Both the position numbers and the translations under genes were made by a program. From NCBI RefSeq assembly GCF_002803155.1, contig NZ_NNBP01000022.1, forward strand, positions 1 through 64,000: a stretch of DNA of 64,000 nucleotides. Direction: 5' to 3'. Every line of letters starts with the position of its first letter. Within the stretch, counting starts at the first letter, position 1. The stretch comes from Streptomyces sp. CB02959. Its GTDB lineage: Bacteria > Actinomycetota > Actinomycetes > Streptomycetales > Streptomycetaceae. Shown here in pieces: positions 42,311 through 51,326 of this stretch. The notes beneath the pieces were generated by a model that was given only the letters and a program-made list of their open reading frames with translations, searched no databases and was not told the origin of the DNA.

Positions 42311-43360
42311 CTACCCCTCGTACCGCGACGGCAGCCCGAACAGCGGGAAGAGCCGGTCGGTGTCGAGGAAGGCGTTGAGTCCGGTGATCCGGCCGTCGGT
42401 GATCTCGACGACCTGGAGGGCCCAGGGGACGCCGCCGGCGCGGTACTGCCCGAAGGCCGGCATCCCGTTCGCGGTCACCGGCACCAGCCGCGAGCCCTGG
42501 CAGCCGCAGCCCGGCCCCAGCATCCACGCCACGACGTCCGCGCGGCCGTGCAGCCACAGCGCGTACGGCGGCATCGAGAGGGTGCAGTCCTCGTGCAGGA
42601 CGGCGGTGAGGGCCGCCATGTCGAAGCGTTCGAAGGCGTCGACGTAGCGGTCGAGGAGGGCCTGTTGGGCGTCGTCCAGCGGCTTGGGCGCGGGCGCGGC
42701 CGGGGCGTCGCCGGAGGCGGCCAGGGTGGCCCGGGCGCGCTGGAGGGCGCTGTTGACGGAGGCGACCGAGCTGTCGAGCAGTTCCGCCACCTCACTCGCC
42801 GACCAGCTGAGCACCTCCCGCAGGATCAGCACCGCCCGCTGCCGGGGTGCCAGCCGCTGGAGCGCGGAGACGAACGCCAGCCGGACCGATTCCCGGGCGA
42901 CCGCGGTGTCCGCCGGGTCGCCGGCCCGGGCCAGTACCCGCTCGTCGGGGACCGGTCCGATCCAGGTCGTCTCGGGCAGGCCGGTCCCGATCGGGGAGCC
43001 GACGCTCGACGGGGACGCGAGGTCCATCGGCCGGGCGCGGCGGCTGCTGCCCTTGAGGAGGTCCAGGCAGACGTTGGTGGCGATGCGGTAGAGCCAGGAG
43101 CGCAGGGAGGCCCGGCCCTCGAAGCGGTCGTAGCCGCGCCAGGCCCGGACCATGGCCTCCTGGACGGCGTCCTCGGCCTCGAACGCGGAGCCGAGCATCC
43201 GGTAGCAGTAGCCGGTCAGCTCGGTGCGGTACGACTCCAGCCGGTCGGCTACGTCGGCCGGTTCCGGCGGCCGGCGGTCGGTGCCGTCGGGCCCGCCCGG
43301 TTCCGGCGTCGGGTCCGGGCCCGCCGGGCCGTGTACCGCGCTGGTGGTGGACTGCTTCAT
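42311..43360 (-). CDS. ECF-type sigma factor with C-terminal SnoaL-like domain
   Basis: A 349-aa sigma factor resembling mycobacterial SigG. Region 2 (about 40-110) contains YCYRMLGSAFEAEDAVQEAMVRAWRGYDRF and LRSWLYRIATNVCLDLLKGS. Region 4 (about 165-220) has ALQRLAPRQRAVLILREVL and WSASEVAELLDSSVASVNSALQRARATL. The C-terminal 115 residues form a SnoaL_2-type fold (LLDRYVDAFERFDMAALTAVLHEDC, then ALWLHGRADVVAWMLGPG, LNAFLDTDRLFPLFGLP). Fused SnoaL domains commonly replace a separate anti-sigma factor, and none is adjacent here. Start choice is weak: ATG 43360 is used, with in-frame starts 11 and 23 codons upstream. Confidence 0.87.
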   Translation of the reverse strand: MKQSTTSAVHGPAGPDPTPEPGGPDGTDRRPPEPADVADRLESYRTELTGYCYRMLGSAFEAEDAVQEAMVRAWRGYDRFEGRASLRSWLYRIATNVCLDLLKGSSRRARPMDLASPSSVGSPIGTGLPETTWIGPVPDERVLARAGDPADTAVARESVRLAFVSALQRLAPRQRAVLILREVLSWSASEVAELLDSSVASVNSALQRARATLAASGDAPAAPAPKPLDDAQQALLDRYVDAFERFDMAALTAVLHEDCTLSMPPYALWLHGRADVVAWMLGPGCGCQGSRLVPVTANGMPAFGQYRAGGVPWALQVVEITDGRITGLNAFLDTDRLFPLFGLPSRYEG

Positions 43361-43553
43361 CGAGACCCGCCATTCCCCGTCAGCCGACATCCGGCATGCG
43401 TGCCCAGACGGTACCCGAGCGCCGGGCACCAGTCTGCTGCGTGCGCCGGACCCCCGCGAGCGGGCGAATCAGCGCCGACCTATTGACCTTCCATTCACCG
43501 ACCATGATCCTGCATGAATCCATGCACCCAGCGCGGCGGAAGAGGCGGCACCC

Positions 43554-44966
43554 ATGGCAGGCGTGATCGAACAGCGCTCCATCGACGTCGTCCCGGACGA
43601 CGAACGGCACGGCACCGCGGTCAGCCAGTTCACCCTCTGGCTCGGCGCCAACCTCCAGATCACCGCGGTCGTCACCGGCGCGCTGGCCGTGGTCTTCGGC
43701 GCCAACGCCTTCTGGGCGCTGATCGGGCTGCTGCTGGGCAACCTCGCGGGCGGGGCGGTGATGGCGCTGCACTCCGCGCAGGGGCCGCGGCTGGGCCTGC
43801 CGCAGATGATCACCTCGCGGGCGCAGTTCGGGGTGCGCGGGGCGGTGGTGCCGCTGGCCCTGGTCATCGTGATGTACATCGGCTTCTTCGCCAGCGGCAG
43901 CGTGCTCGCCGGGCAGGCGGTGGGCGAGCTGACGCACCTCGGCGGGACGGCCGGGATCGTGCTCTTCGCCGCGGTCACCGCGCTGGCCGCGGCCGTCGGC
44001 TACCGCCTCATCCACCTGCTCGGCAAGGTCGCCGGACTGGTCTGCGCGCTGGCCTTCGTCTACCTCGGCTTCCGGCTGCTGGAGCGCGCCGACCTCGCCA
44101 CCCTGCTGCACGACCGCGGCTTCGCGCTGCCGGTCTTCCTGCTCGCGGTCTCGCTCTCGGCTTCCTGGCAGCTGGCGTTCGGTCCGTACGTGGCGGACTA
44201 CTCCCGCTACCTGCCGCGCCACACCTCGACCCGGGCGACCTTCTGGTGGACGCTGGGCGGCTCCGTGCTGGGCGCGCAGTGGTCGATGACCTTCGGGGCG
44301 CTGGCGGCCGCCGCGGCCCCGGGCGCGTTCGTCGGCCACGAGGTCGGCTACCTCGTCGGACTGGGCGGCACCGGGCTGATCGCCTCGTGCCTCTACTTCG
44401 TCATCGCCCTCGGCAAGCTCACCATCAACATCCTCAACACCTACGGCGGCTTCATGTCGCTGGTCACCAGCGTCAGCGGCTTCCGCGGGCAGCGGACCCT
44501 CTCGGCGCGCGGCCGGTCCGCGTACATCGCCGGCATCATGGTGGCCGGCACCGCCGTCGCCCTCCTGGGCCGGGACTCCTTCCTCACCTCCTTCAAGGAC
44601 TTCCTGCTCTTCCTGCTGACGTTCTTCACGCCCTGGTCGGCGATCAACCTGGTCGACTACTACCTGATCTCCAAGGAGCGCTACGACATCCCGGCGCTCA
44701 CCGACCCCGGCGGCCGGTACGGCGCCTGGAACGTGCGCGCGCTGACCGTGTACGTCGTCGGCGTACTGGCCCAACTCCCGTTCCTGGCCACGCACTTCTA
44801 CACCGGACCGCTGGTCGCCCCGCTCGGCGGCGCCGACGTCTCCTGGCTGGTCGGCCTGGCGGTGCCCGCCGTCCTCTACTGGCTCGCCGCCCGCCGCGAC
44901 ACCGCGCGGCTGGCGGAACCGGAGCCCGGGGAGGGACGCCGGTCCCCCGCCGGATTGGGGGGCTAG
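43554..44966 (+). CDS. NCS1 family purine/cytosine permease
   Basis: A 470-aa transporter with about twelve helices, of the nucleobase-cation-symport-1 family. Typical segments are FTLWLGANLQITAVVTGAL near the start, GPRLGLPQMITSRAQFGVRGA (conserved P-x-x-xR-x-x-FG motif), SLSASWQLAFGPYVADYSRYLP and ALGKLTINILNTYGGFMSL, and late LTFFTPWSAINLVDYYLI. These are the hallmarks of CodB/PucI-type carriers for cytosine, hydantoin, allantoin, or vitamin-like compounds. ATG 43554 has GGAAGAGG upstream. It is divergent from the sigma factor (193 bp apart) and 42 bp ahead of a small membrane-protein gene. Substrate is unknown. Confidence 0.88.
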   Translation: MAGVIEQRSIDVVPDDERHGTAVSQFTLWLGANLQITAVVTGALAVVFGANAFWALIGLLLGNLAGGAVMALHSAQGPRLGLPQMITSRAQFGVRGAVVPLALVIVMYIGFFASGSVLAGQAVGELTHLGGTAGIVLFAAVTALAAAVGYRLIHLLGKVAGLVCALAFVYLGFRLLERADLATLLHDRGFALPVFLLAVSLSASWQLAFGPYVADYSRYLPRHTSTRATFWWTLGGSVLGAQWSMTFGALAAAAAPGAFVGHEVGYLVGLGGTGLIASCLYFVIALGKLTINILNTYGGFMSLVTSVSGFRGQRTLSARGRSAYIAGIMVAGTAVALLGRDSFLTSFKDFLLFLLTFFTPWSAINLVDYYLISKERYDIPALTDPGGRYGAWNVRALTVYVVGVLAQLPFLATHFYTGPLVAPLGGADVSWLVGLAVPAVLYWLAARRDTARLAEPEPGEGRRSPAGLGG

Positions 44967-45008
44967 CCCTACCGCGCCGCCGTACCGCCCGACCGTACTC
45001 TCGGCGCC

Positions 45009-45413
45009 ATGGCGACACACGACCCTGAGTTGAAGAAGGAACTCGACGCGACCCTCCAGACGCGCAAGGAGCTGGGGTCGGAGTACGAGTCGGAGCTGGT
45101 GGAGTCCTTCCTGGAGAAGCTCGACCAGGACGTCGACCGGCGGGTGCGCCGGCAACTGGCCTCGCAGCAGATGCAGGTGGCGCGCGGGGCGCAGCCGCCG
45201 CGCCGGACGAGCGCCGGCAGCGAGTTCTGGGAGCGGTTCGCGTTCGTGGTGGCCTCGCTGGTGCTGGCCATCCCGCTGACCGCGATCGCGGTGGCCAACG
45301 CCGGGCTGGTCGGCCTGGTGGCGTGCTGGGCCGGCATCGTCGGCGTCAACGCCGTCTACGGCCTGGGACGGTGGACGCCGCGGTCGAACCGGCGCGACGA
45401 GGACTGGGACTGA
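45009..45413 (+). CDS. Conserved small membrane protein
   Basis: A 134-aa protein. The first 70 residues are highly charged and probably helical or coiled (ELKKELDATLQTRKELGSEYE, FLEKLDQDVDRRVRRQLASQQMQ). Two hydrophobic helices follow (about 78-97 and 99-118), then a charged end (RSNRRDEDWD). I do not recognise a named function. Proteins of this build, with a cytoplasmic coil and a two-helix hairpin, are common in actinobacteria. ATG 45009 starts shortly after the permease gene and may be co-transcribed with it. It is followed by a 344-bp non-coding stretch. Confidence 0.7.
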   Translation: MATHDPELKKELDATLQTRKELGSEYESELVESFLEKLDQDVDRRVRRQLASQQMQVARGAQPPRRTSAGSEFWERFAFVVASLVLAIPLTAIAVANAGLVGLVACWAGIVGVNAVYGLGRWTPRSNRRDEDWD

Positions 45414-45757
45414 CCCGACGGGAAGCCCGGGAACCGGGCCGGAGGACCGGACGGAGAGGCCGGAAGGCCGGAAGAAGGAGTAGTGCGGGGACCGCCGCAC
45501 CCCGGCCGGAGCCGGGGGCGGGACGACGGCGGTCCCCGCGCGAGACGCGATCCGGGTCAGGGCCGGTCGTCGCATCCTGGCGATCGTGGAGGTCCGGGAG
45601 CCGCTCCGGAGGTCCGCATCGCCTGCACACATCAATGTGCCGGAGAAGTGTTAAGCCCGTGCTGCGCGCACATGACGCATACGTACACCTTGCGCCGACG
45701 GGCCTTTTCCTGACGGACACTTGACACCGGGTCGGGCCCGGCGCCGGGCGGCGACGG
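45414..45757. other. 344-bp convergent gap without a gene
   Basis: No convincing coding region is seen. A CCCCGGCCGGAGCCGGGG-type stem near 45500-45518 could end transcription. CACAT/ATGTG arms at 45628-45639 make a small palindrome in a relatively AT-rich patch. The convergent layout means promoters are not expected here, so the palindrome is unexplained. Confidence 0.4.
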
Positions 45758-47146
45758 CTACTTGGCGACCCCGCGCGCCAGGTACGCCAGCAGGTCCTGC
45801 CGGCTCACCACGCCCTTGGGCTTGCCCTCGACGAGGACGATCGCCGCGTCGGCGTTCTCCAGCACCGCCATCAGGTCGGAGACCGGCTCGCCCGAGCCGA
45901 CCTGCGGCAGCGGCGGGCACATGTGCTTCTCCAGCGGGTCGGACAGCGCGGCGCGCTGGGTGAACAGCGCGTCCAGCAGCTCCCGTTCGACGACCGAGCC
46001 GACGACCTCGGCGGCCATCACGTCGGGGTGCCCGGCCCCCGGCTTGACGATCGGCATCTGCGAGACGCCGTACTCGCGCAGCACCTCGATGGCCTCGCCG
46101 ACGGTCTCCTCCGGGTGCATGTGCACCAGGGACGGCAGCTCGCCCTCCTTGTACTGGAGGACCTCGCCGACCCGGGCCGCGGTGCCGCCCTCCTCCAGGA
46201 AGCCGTAGTCGGCCATCCACTCGTCGTTGAAGATCTTGGAGAGGTAGCCGCGGCCGCTGTCCGGGAGCAGGATGACCATCACGTCGTCCGGTCCGAGCCG
46301 CTCGGCGACCCGCAGACCGGCCACCACGGCCATTCCGCAGGAGCCGCCGACCAGCAGGCCCTCCTCCTTGGCCAGCCGCCGGGTCATCTGGAAGGCGTCC
46401 TTGTCCGAGACCGCCACGATCTCGTCGGCGACCGTGCGGTCGTAGGCGGTCGGCCAGAAGTCCTCGCCGACGCCCTCGATCAGGTACGGCCGGCCGGAGC
46501 CGCCGCTGTAGACCGAGCCCTCCGGGTCGGCGCCGACGACCTCGACCTTGCCGTCGCTGACGTCCTTCAGATAGCGGCCGGTGCCGCTGATGGTGCCGCC
46601 GGTGCCGACGCCCGCCACGAAGTGGGTGATCCGCCCGTCGGTCTGCTCCCACAGCTCAGGACCGGTGGTCTCGTAGTGCGAGCGCGGGTTGTTGGGGTTG
46701 CTGTACTGGTCGGGCTTCCAGGCGCCGGGCGTCTCGCGCACCAGGCGGTCGGAGACGTTGTAGTACGAGTCCGGGTGCTCGGGATCGACCGCCGTCGGGC
46801 AGACGACCACCTCCGCGCCGTACGCCCGCAGCACATTGATCTTGTCCGTCGACACCTTGTCGGGGCAGACGAAGATGCACTTGTAGCCCTTCTGCTGGGC
46901 CACGATCGCAAGCCCGACACCCGTGTTGCCGGAAGTCGGCTCCACGATGGTGCCGCCCGGCTGCAACTCGCCCGACTCCTCGGCGGCCTCGATCATCCGC
47001 ACCGCGATCCGGTCCTTGACCGAACCTCCGGGGTTGAAGTACTCGACCTTCACCAGGACGGTTGCCTGGATCCCTTGAGTGACGTTGTTGAGTCGCACGA
47101 GCGGGGTGTTGCCGACGAGCTCAATCATCGAATCGTAAAACTGCAC
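45758..47146 (-). CDS. Cystathionine beta-synthase
   Basis: A 462-aa PLP enzyme condensing serine and homocysteine to cystathionine, the first step of reverse transsulfuration. The catalytic domain (1 to about 310) has SMIELVGNTPLVRLN, NPGGSVKDR with the PLP lysine K44, EPTSGNTGVGLAI, and AGVGTGGTISGTGRYLK. A C-terminal CBS pair (about 335-460) follows, starting near VHMHPEETVGEAIEVL and ending VVSRQDLLAYLARG. There is no N-terminal heme domain as in the human enzyme. GTG 47146 is the start, giving VQFYDSM, the usual Streptomyces N-terminus. It is divergent from the SGNH hydrolase and converges toward the small membrane protein. Confidence 0.92.
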   Translation of the reverse strand: MQFYDSMIELVGNTPLVRLNNVTQGIQATVLVKVEYFNPGGSVKDRIAVRMIEAAEESGELQPGGTIVEPTSGNTGVGLAIVAQQKGYKCIFVCPDKVSTDKINVLRAYGAEVVVCPTAVDPEHPDSYYNVSDRLVRETPGAWKPDQYSNPNNPRSHYETTGPELWEQTDGRITHFVAGVGTGGTISGTGRYLKDVSDGKVEVVGADPEGSVYSGGSGRPYLIEGVGEDFWPTAYDRTVADEIVAVSDKDAFQMTRRLAKEEGLLVGGSCGMAVVAGLRVAERLGPDDVMVILLPDSGRGYLSKIFNDEWMADYGFLEEGGTAARVGEVLQYKEGELPSLVHMHPEETVGEAIEVLREYGVSQMPIVKPGAGHPDVMAAEVVGSVVERELLDALFTQRAALSDPLEKHMCPPLPQVGSGEPVSDLMAVLENADAAIVLVEGKPKGVVSRQDLLAYLARGVAK

Positions 47147-47374
47147 GGTGGTCTCCGCGGTCGGGGGCACGCTCTCCTGCGCCCGTGCCGCCAGCCTATT
47201 GCCCATATGGACCAAGGGCCCGCGGGTTCGGGTGGAGGGCTCCGTCGAAGGCCCGGTGCGTTGCGCCGCCGCCCGGAACGGGCATTTACCCGGCGACGGA
47301 ATTGTTGGCGTTTCACGAGCGCGTCCGGCCGGCGGGCCGCGGCGCGCCCGCGCTGCACGGGGAGGTGCCGGCCG

Positions 47375-48394
47375 ATGGTGACGACGAGGTCCAGGGCGAG
47401 GGTGGCACGGCGGATCGCGACCGCGGCCGCGTTCGGCGGCGGCGGGATCGGGCTGCTGGGCGTGGCCACCGTGGGACTGCTGCTGACCGAGGTCCGGCTG
47501 GCCCGCCGCACGGTCGGCGGCTCCAGCGACATCCCGCCGTGCGCCGACGGCCGCTACGGCGCCGCCTTCGGCCACCGCACCGACCGGCCCCCGCTGCGAC
47601 TGGGCTTCCTCGGCGACTCCACCGCGGCCGGCCAGGGCGTCCACCGCCCCTCCCAGACGCCCGGTGCGCTGCTCGCCTCCGGCCTGGCCGCGCTCGCCGA
47701 ACTCCCCGTCGACCTCCGCAACGTGGCGCTGCCCGGCGCCCGGTCCGACGACCTGCCCCGCCAGGTGGAGCTGCTGCTCGCGGACGGCGAGGGGACCCCC
47801 GACCTCTGCGTCGTCATGATCGGCGCCAACGACGTCACCCGCCGGCTGCCTCCCGCGGAGTCGGTGCGGCACCTGTCCGAGGCGGTACGGGCGCTGCGCG
47901 CGGCGGACTGCGAGGTGATCGTCGGCACCTGCCCCGACCTGGGCACCATCGAGCCGGTCTACCAGCCGCTGCGATGGGTGGCCCGCCGGCTGTCCCGGCA
48001 GCTGGCGGCCGCCCAGACCATCGGCGCGGTCGAGAACGGCGGGCGGACGGTCTCGCTGGGCGCGCTGCTCGGCCCGGAGTTCGAGGCCCGTCCCCGGGAG
48101 CTGTTCGGCCCGGACAACTACCACCCCTCGGCCGAGGGGTACGCCACCGCCGCGATGGCCATGTTCCCGACGCTGTGCGCGGCGCTCGGGCTGTGGCCCG
48201 AGGAGGAGCACCCGGAGCCCGCCCGGCGCGAGGGCATCCTCCCGGTCGAGCAGGCCGCGGCCCGGGCCGCCTCCGAGGGCGGCACCGAGGTCACCGCCTC
48301 CCGCGCCCCCTGGGCCCTGCTCAAGCACCGTCGGCGCCGTCAGCTGCCGGCACCGGAGGAGGACGCCCCGGACCGGCCGCCGGTCACGGGATAG
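47375..48394 (+). CDS. SGNH/GDSL-family hydrolase, membrane-anchored or secreted
   Basis: A 339-aa esterase/lipase-like protein. A hydrophobic segment at about 17-40 (TAAAFGGGGIGLLGVATVGLLL) is a signal anchor. The SGNH blocks are present: LGFLGDSTAAGQG (nucleophile Ser near residue 82), GAxx in NVALPGARSDDL, VVMIGANDVTRRL (GxND) and FGPDNYHPSAEGYATA (catalytic Asp/His). The C-terminal 70 residues are Ala/Glu/Arg-rich without a clear fold. ATG 47375 has GGGGAGG upstream. Substrate may be an acylated lipid or polysaccharide; this fits the wall-polymer theme but is inference. Confidence 0.87.
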   Translation: MVTTRSRARVARRIATAAAFGGGGIGLLGVATVGLLLTEVRLARRTVGGSSDIPPCADGRYGAAFGHRTDRPPLRLGFLGDSTAAGQGVHRPSQTPGALLASGLAALAELPVDLRNVALPGARSDDLPRQVELLLADGEGTPDLCVVMIGANDVTRRLPPAESVRHLSEAVRALRAADCEVIVGTCPDLGTIEPVYQPLRWVARRLSRQLAAAQTIGAVENGGRTVSLGALLGPEFEARPRELFGPDNYHPSAEGYATAAMAMFPTLCAALGLWPEEEHPEPARREGILPVEQAAARAASEGGTEVTASRAPWALLKHRRRRQLPAPEEDAPDRPPVTG

Positions 48395-48478
48395 CCGCGC
48401 GCCGGTGCGCGCCGGGGGTGCGGGCCGCCTCTCGCGGGGCTCCCGGCGGGAATAGCGGCCGCGCCTCCGCCGTTCCCA

Positions 48479-48492
48479 TAAGCGCCCGCTTA
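48479..48492. promoter_or_regulatory. TAAGCG-N2-CGCTTA palindrome upstream of thiolase, TetR-type operator candidate
   Basis: TAAGCG (48479-48484) and CGCTTA (48487-48492) are perfect arms around CC, in the most AT-rich part of the 249-bp gap before the thiolase gene. Sites of this TAAGCG-type form are well known for TetR-family repressors of fatty-acid and acyl-CoA genes in actinobacteria. The position, 150 bp from the start codon, suits a promoter with a leader. Confidence 0.6.
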
Positions 48493-48643
48493 GAAAAGAG
48501 GCCCGCATCACAGCGCACACCCCGTGACCTCTCGCACTACGTGCAGGTAACTTCCCAGACGGTCCGCCCTGTTCCGCCGCCCACCGCCGGCCGCCCGCGG
48601 GCGGGGCATCGGACGCCGCACCCACTCACCCCTTGGAGCCGTG

Positions 48644-49864
48644 ATGCCCGAAGCCGTGATCGTCTCAGCCGCCCGCTCCCCGATCGGCCGCGCCTTCAAG
48701 GGCTCCCTCAAGGACCTGCGCCCCGACGACCTCACCGCGAAGATCATCGAGGCCGCCCTGGCCAAGGTCCCCGAGCTCGACCCGACCGACATCGACGACC
48801 TGATGCTCGGCTGCGGTCTGCCCGGCGGCGAGCAGGGCCACAACCTCGGCCGCATCGTGGCCGTCCAGATGGGGATGGACCACCTCCCCGGCTGCACCGT
48901 CACCCGCTACTGCTCCTCCTCGCTCCAGACGAGCCGGATGGCGCTGCACGCCATCAAGGCCGGCGAGGGCGACGTCTTCATCTCCGCGGGCGTCGAGACC
49001 GTCTCGCGCAGCGTCAAGGGCACCTCCGACGGCCTGCCCGACACCCACAACCCGCTCTTCGCGGACGCCGAGGCGCGCACCGCCGCCCGCGCCGAGCAGG
49101 CGGGCGCGGACTGGCACGACCCGCGCGAGGACGGCCTGGTCCCGGACGCGTACATCTCGATGGGCCAGACCGCGGAGAACCTCGCCCGCCTCAAGGGCAT
49201 CACCCGCCAGGACATGGACGAGTTCGGCGTCCGGTCCCAGAACCTCGCCGAGCAGGCGATCAAGAACGGTTTCTGGGAGCGGGAGATCACCCCGGTCGAG
49301 CTGCCCGACGGCACGGTCGTCTCCAAGGACGACGGCCCGCGCGCCGGCGTGACCCTGGAGGGCGTGCAGGGCCTGAAGCCGGTCTTCCGCCCCGACGGCC
49401 TGGTCACCGCCGGCAACTGCTGCCCGCTCAACGACGGCGCCGCGGCGCTCGTGATCATGTCCGACACCAAGGCCCGCGAGCTGGGCCTGACCCCGCTGGC
49501 CCGGATCGTCTCCACCGGCGTCTCCGGCCTCTCCCCCGAGATCATGGGCTACGGCCCGGTGGAGGCCAGCAAGCAGGCCCTCCAGCGCGCCGGTCTGTCG
49601 GTCTCCGACATCGACCTGGTGGAGATCAACGAGGCGTTCGCCGCCCAGGTGATCCCCTCCTACCGCGACCTGGGCATCGACCTGGACCGGCTGAACGTCA
49701 ACGGCGGCGCGATCGCCGTCGGCCACCCCTTCGGCATGACCGGCGCCCGCATCACCACCACCCTGATCAACTCCCTCCAGTGGCACGACAAGCAGTTCGG
49801 CCTGGAGACCATGTGCGTGGGCGGCGGCCAGGGCATGGCGATGGTCATCGAGCGGCTGAGCTGA
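48644..49864 (+). CDS. Acetyl-CoA acetyltransferase (thiolase)
   Basis: A 406-aa thiolase. The N-terminal half has MPEAVIVSAARSPIGRAFKG and the nucleophile C90 in TVTRYCSSSLQTSRMA. The C-terminal half has EINEAFAAQVIPS, NVNGGAIAVGHPFGMTGAR with the catalytic His, and MCVGGGQGMAMVIERL with C391. All catalytic residues are intact. It can act in beta-oxidation or in forming acetoacetyl-CoA. GTG 48641 is in frame, but ATG 48644 has the better spacing from TTGGAG. The TAAGCG palindrome upstream suggests control by acyl-CoA level. It is monocistronic, closed by a strong hairpin. Confidence 0.93.
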   Translation: MPEAVIVSAARSPIGRAFKGSLKDLRPDDLTAKIIEAALAKVPELDPTDIDDLMLGCGLPGGEQGHNLGRIVAVQMGMDHLPGCTVTRYCSSSLQTSRMALHAIKAGEGDVFISAGVETVSRSVKGTSDGLPDTHNPLFADAEARTAARAEQAGADWHDPREDGLVPDAYISMGQTAENLARLKGITRQDMDEFGVRSQNLAEQAIKNGFWEREITPVELPDGTVVSKDDGPRAGVTLEGVQGLKPVFRPDGLVTAGNCCPLNDGAAALVIMSDTKARELGLTPLARIVSTGVSGLSPEIMGYGPVEASKQALQRAGLSVSDIDLVEINEAFAAQVIPSYRDLGIDLDRLNVNGGAIAVGHPFGMTGARITTTLINSLQWHDKQFGLETMCVGGGQGMAMVIERLS

Positions 49865-49902
49865 GCAGACGCGGCCGCTCCTGGGCGCCCGCGCACGCGC
49901 AT

Positions 49903-49953
49903 CGAAGGGTGCGCGGGGAAACGGACCAACTCCCGTTCCCCGCGCACCCTTCG
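49903..49953 (+). terminator. Hairpin after thiolase
   Basis: CGAAGGGTGCGCGGGG (49903-49918) pairs perfectly over 16 bp with 49938-49953, with an extra AACGG/CCGTT pairing inside. It begins 38 bp after the thiolase stop. Confidence 0.8.
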
Positions 49954-50306
49954 CGCTCACCCGGGCACCGTTGGTGACGGCGAGTGACCCAGGCCACTCG
50001 GTGACAAGATCGCGACCCAATCGCTCCCAGGATTGTGACCAACATCCCGAGTGGGCGGCGTTCTTGCAGCTCAGCAGGGGGCCACTGCACCCCAGGAGCC
50101 CCCCTGCAACCTCCTTTTCGGGACATACCACCCTGCGATCTGTCGCCGACTTCGGTCACGCTGTTGTAGGAAGTCGGAGAACAATCTGCTAACGGGAGTA
50201 CGTCGGTGACCGGTCCGCGACAGTGTGTGCGTATGCCCGGAAGTGAGCGAACCACCGAAAGGTGCGCGCCTCGCGAGTGCGAGGCCGAGCGAAGCGAGGT
50301 TTCGGC
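49954..50306. other. 353-bp leader region of the coiled-coil protein gene
   Basis: No gene is seen. Two structures stand out: a hairpin with GCAGGGGGC (50074-50082) and GCCCCCCTGC (50098-50107), and a 7-bp GCCTCGC/GCGAGGC stem with a GAGT loop (50268-50285) just before the next gene. The AT-richest part near 50165-50195 (TTGTAGG, CAATCTGCTAAC) may hold the promoter, but I cannot fix the boxes. Confidence 0.4.
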
Positions 50307-51326
50307 ATGACTGTCACCACCCTCGTCCTGCTGTTGACCGCGGCGGTCGCCGTGGTGCTGGGCGCCGTCGCCCTGTACACCGCCCGTGCGCTGCGCGGCC
50401 AGATCACCGCGCTGCACACCGAACTCGTCGCCGCCCGCGCGGACGCCGGCGCCCGCGCCGAGGCCGCGAGCGCGGCCGCCACGGCGGTCCCGGCCGCTCG
50501 CGGCGTCCCGGCCGGCGAGACCCCGCTCGCGGACATACGCGCCGCCGTCGCGGACGCGCTGGCCGAGGAGCGGGAGCGGGAGCTGGCCGAGGCGCGCGCC
50601 TTCTGGGCCGCGCAGGAGGCCCGTGACTCCATGAACGGGGCGGACACCCCGTCGCTGTCCGGTCCGCTGTCCGGCTTCGGCGACGACGGCCCGTTCGACG
50701 GCCGCGAGAGCCGGCGGGAGGCGTCCGAGCGGCTGGAGCTGGACCGGTACGACGGCCACCCGTTCGTGCCGCGCCAGGCGGATCTGGCCGGGCTGGAGTC
50801 GCTGCTGGGCCCGGAGGCCCTGGAGCCGCTGCCCGCACTGGAGCCCGTCGAGGCACTGGAGTCGCTGGAGTCGCTGGAGGCCCTGGAGTCCGTCGAGGCC
50901 CTGGAGGCCCTGGACGCGCCGGAGTTCGAGCTGGCCGAGGAGACCGAGTCCGCCGAGCTGGCCGCCGCCCGCCGGCGCCACCCCTCGCACCCGGACTTCT
51001 CCCCCGTCCCGGCCGTCGCCGACCACGAGCGCACCGTGGCGCGCCTGGCGGAGCTGGCCCGTGAGGGCACCCCGCTCTCCGACGTCCGCCCCGGCCCGCT
51101 GGGCACCCTGGACGTGTACGTCTTCGCCGACGGCACCACGCTGTGTCTGACCCCCGGGCACCGCGAGACCGCCGAGAGCGTGGCCGGTGCGCTGCGCGAC
51201 GGCCACACCCCGGTGCTGCTCGGCGGCTCGGGGATCTCCGGGGCCTACGCCCTGACGTTCTCGTGGGGCGAACGCCGCGACGAGAACGTCTACATCCTCG
51301 CCGACCGGGTCATCGCCTCGCTCTGA
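50307..51326 (+). CDS. Membrane-anchored protein with Leu/Glu repeat, unknown function
   Basis: A 339-aa protein I cannot assign. An N-terminal membrane helix (residues 2-27) is followed by an Ala/Arg/Glu-rich coiled region (about 28-108). Next comes an acidic stretch with a repeating LESLE/LEALE/VEAL pattern (about 165-210). A more conserved-looking C-terminal domain follows (about 240-339: VYVFADGTTLCLTPGH, PVLLGGSGISGAYALTFSW). The acidic tract is probably flexible or amphipathic. ATG 50307 is used because the helix starts there and GCGAGG precedes it; a 15-codon extension is possible. Its 3' end overlaps the convergent gene at 51290 by 37 bp. Confidence 0.75.
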   Translation: MTVTTLVLLLTAAVAVVLGAVALYTARALRGQITALHTELVAARADAGARAEAASAAATAVPAARGVPAGETPLADIRAAVADALAEERERELAEARAFWAAQEARDSMNGADTPSLSGPLSGFGDDGPFDGRESRREASERLELDRYDGHPFVPRQADLAGLESLLGPEALEPLPALEPVEALESLESLEALESVEALEALDAPEFELAEETESAELAAARRRHPSHPDFSPVPAVADHERTVARLAELAREGTPLSDVRPGPLGTLDVYVFADGTTLCLTPGHRETAESVAGALRDGHTPVLLGGSGISGAYALTFSWGERRDENVYILADRVIASL

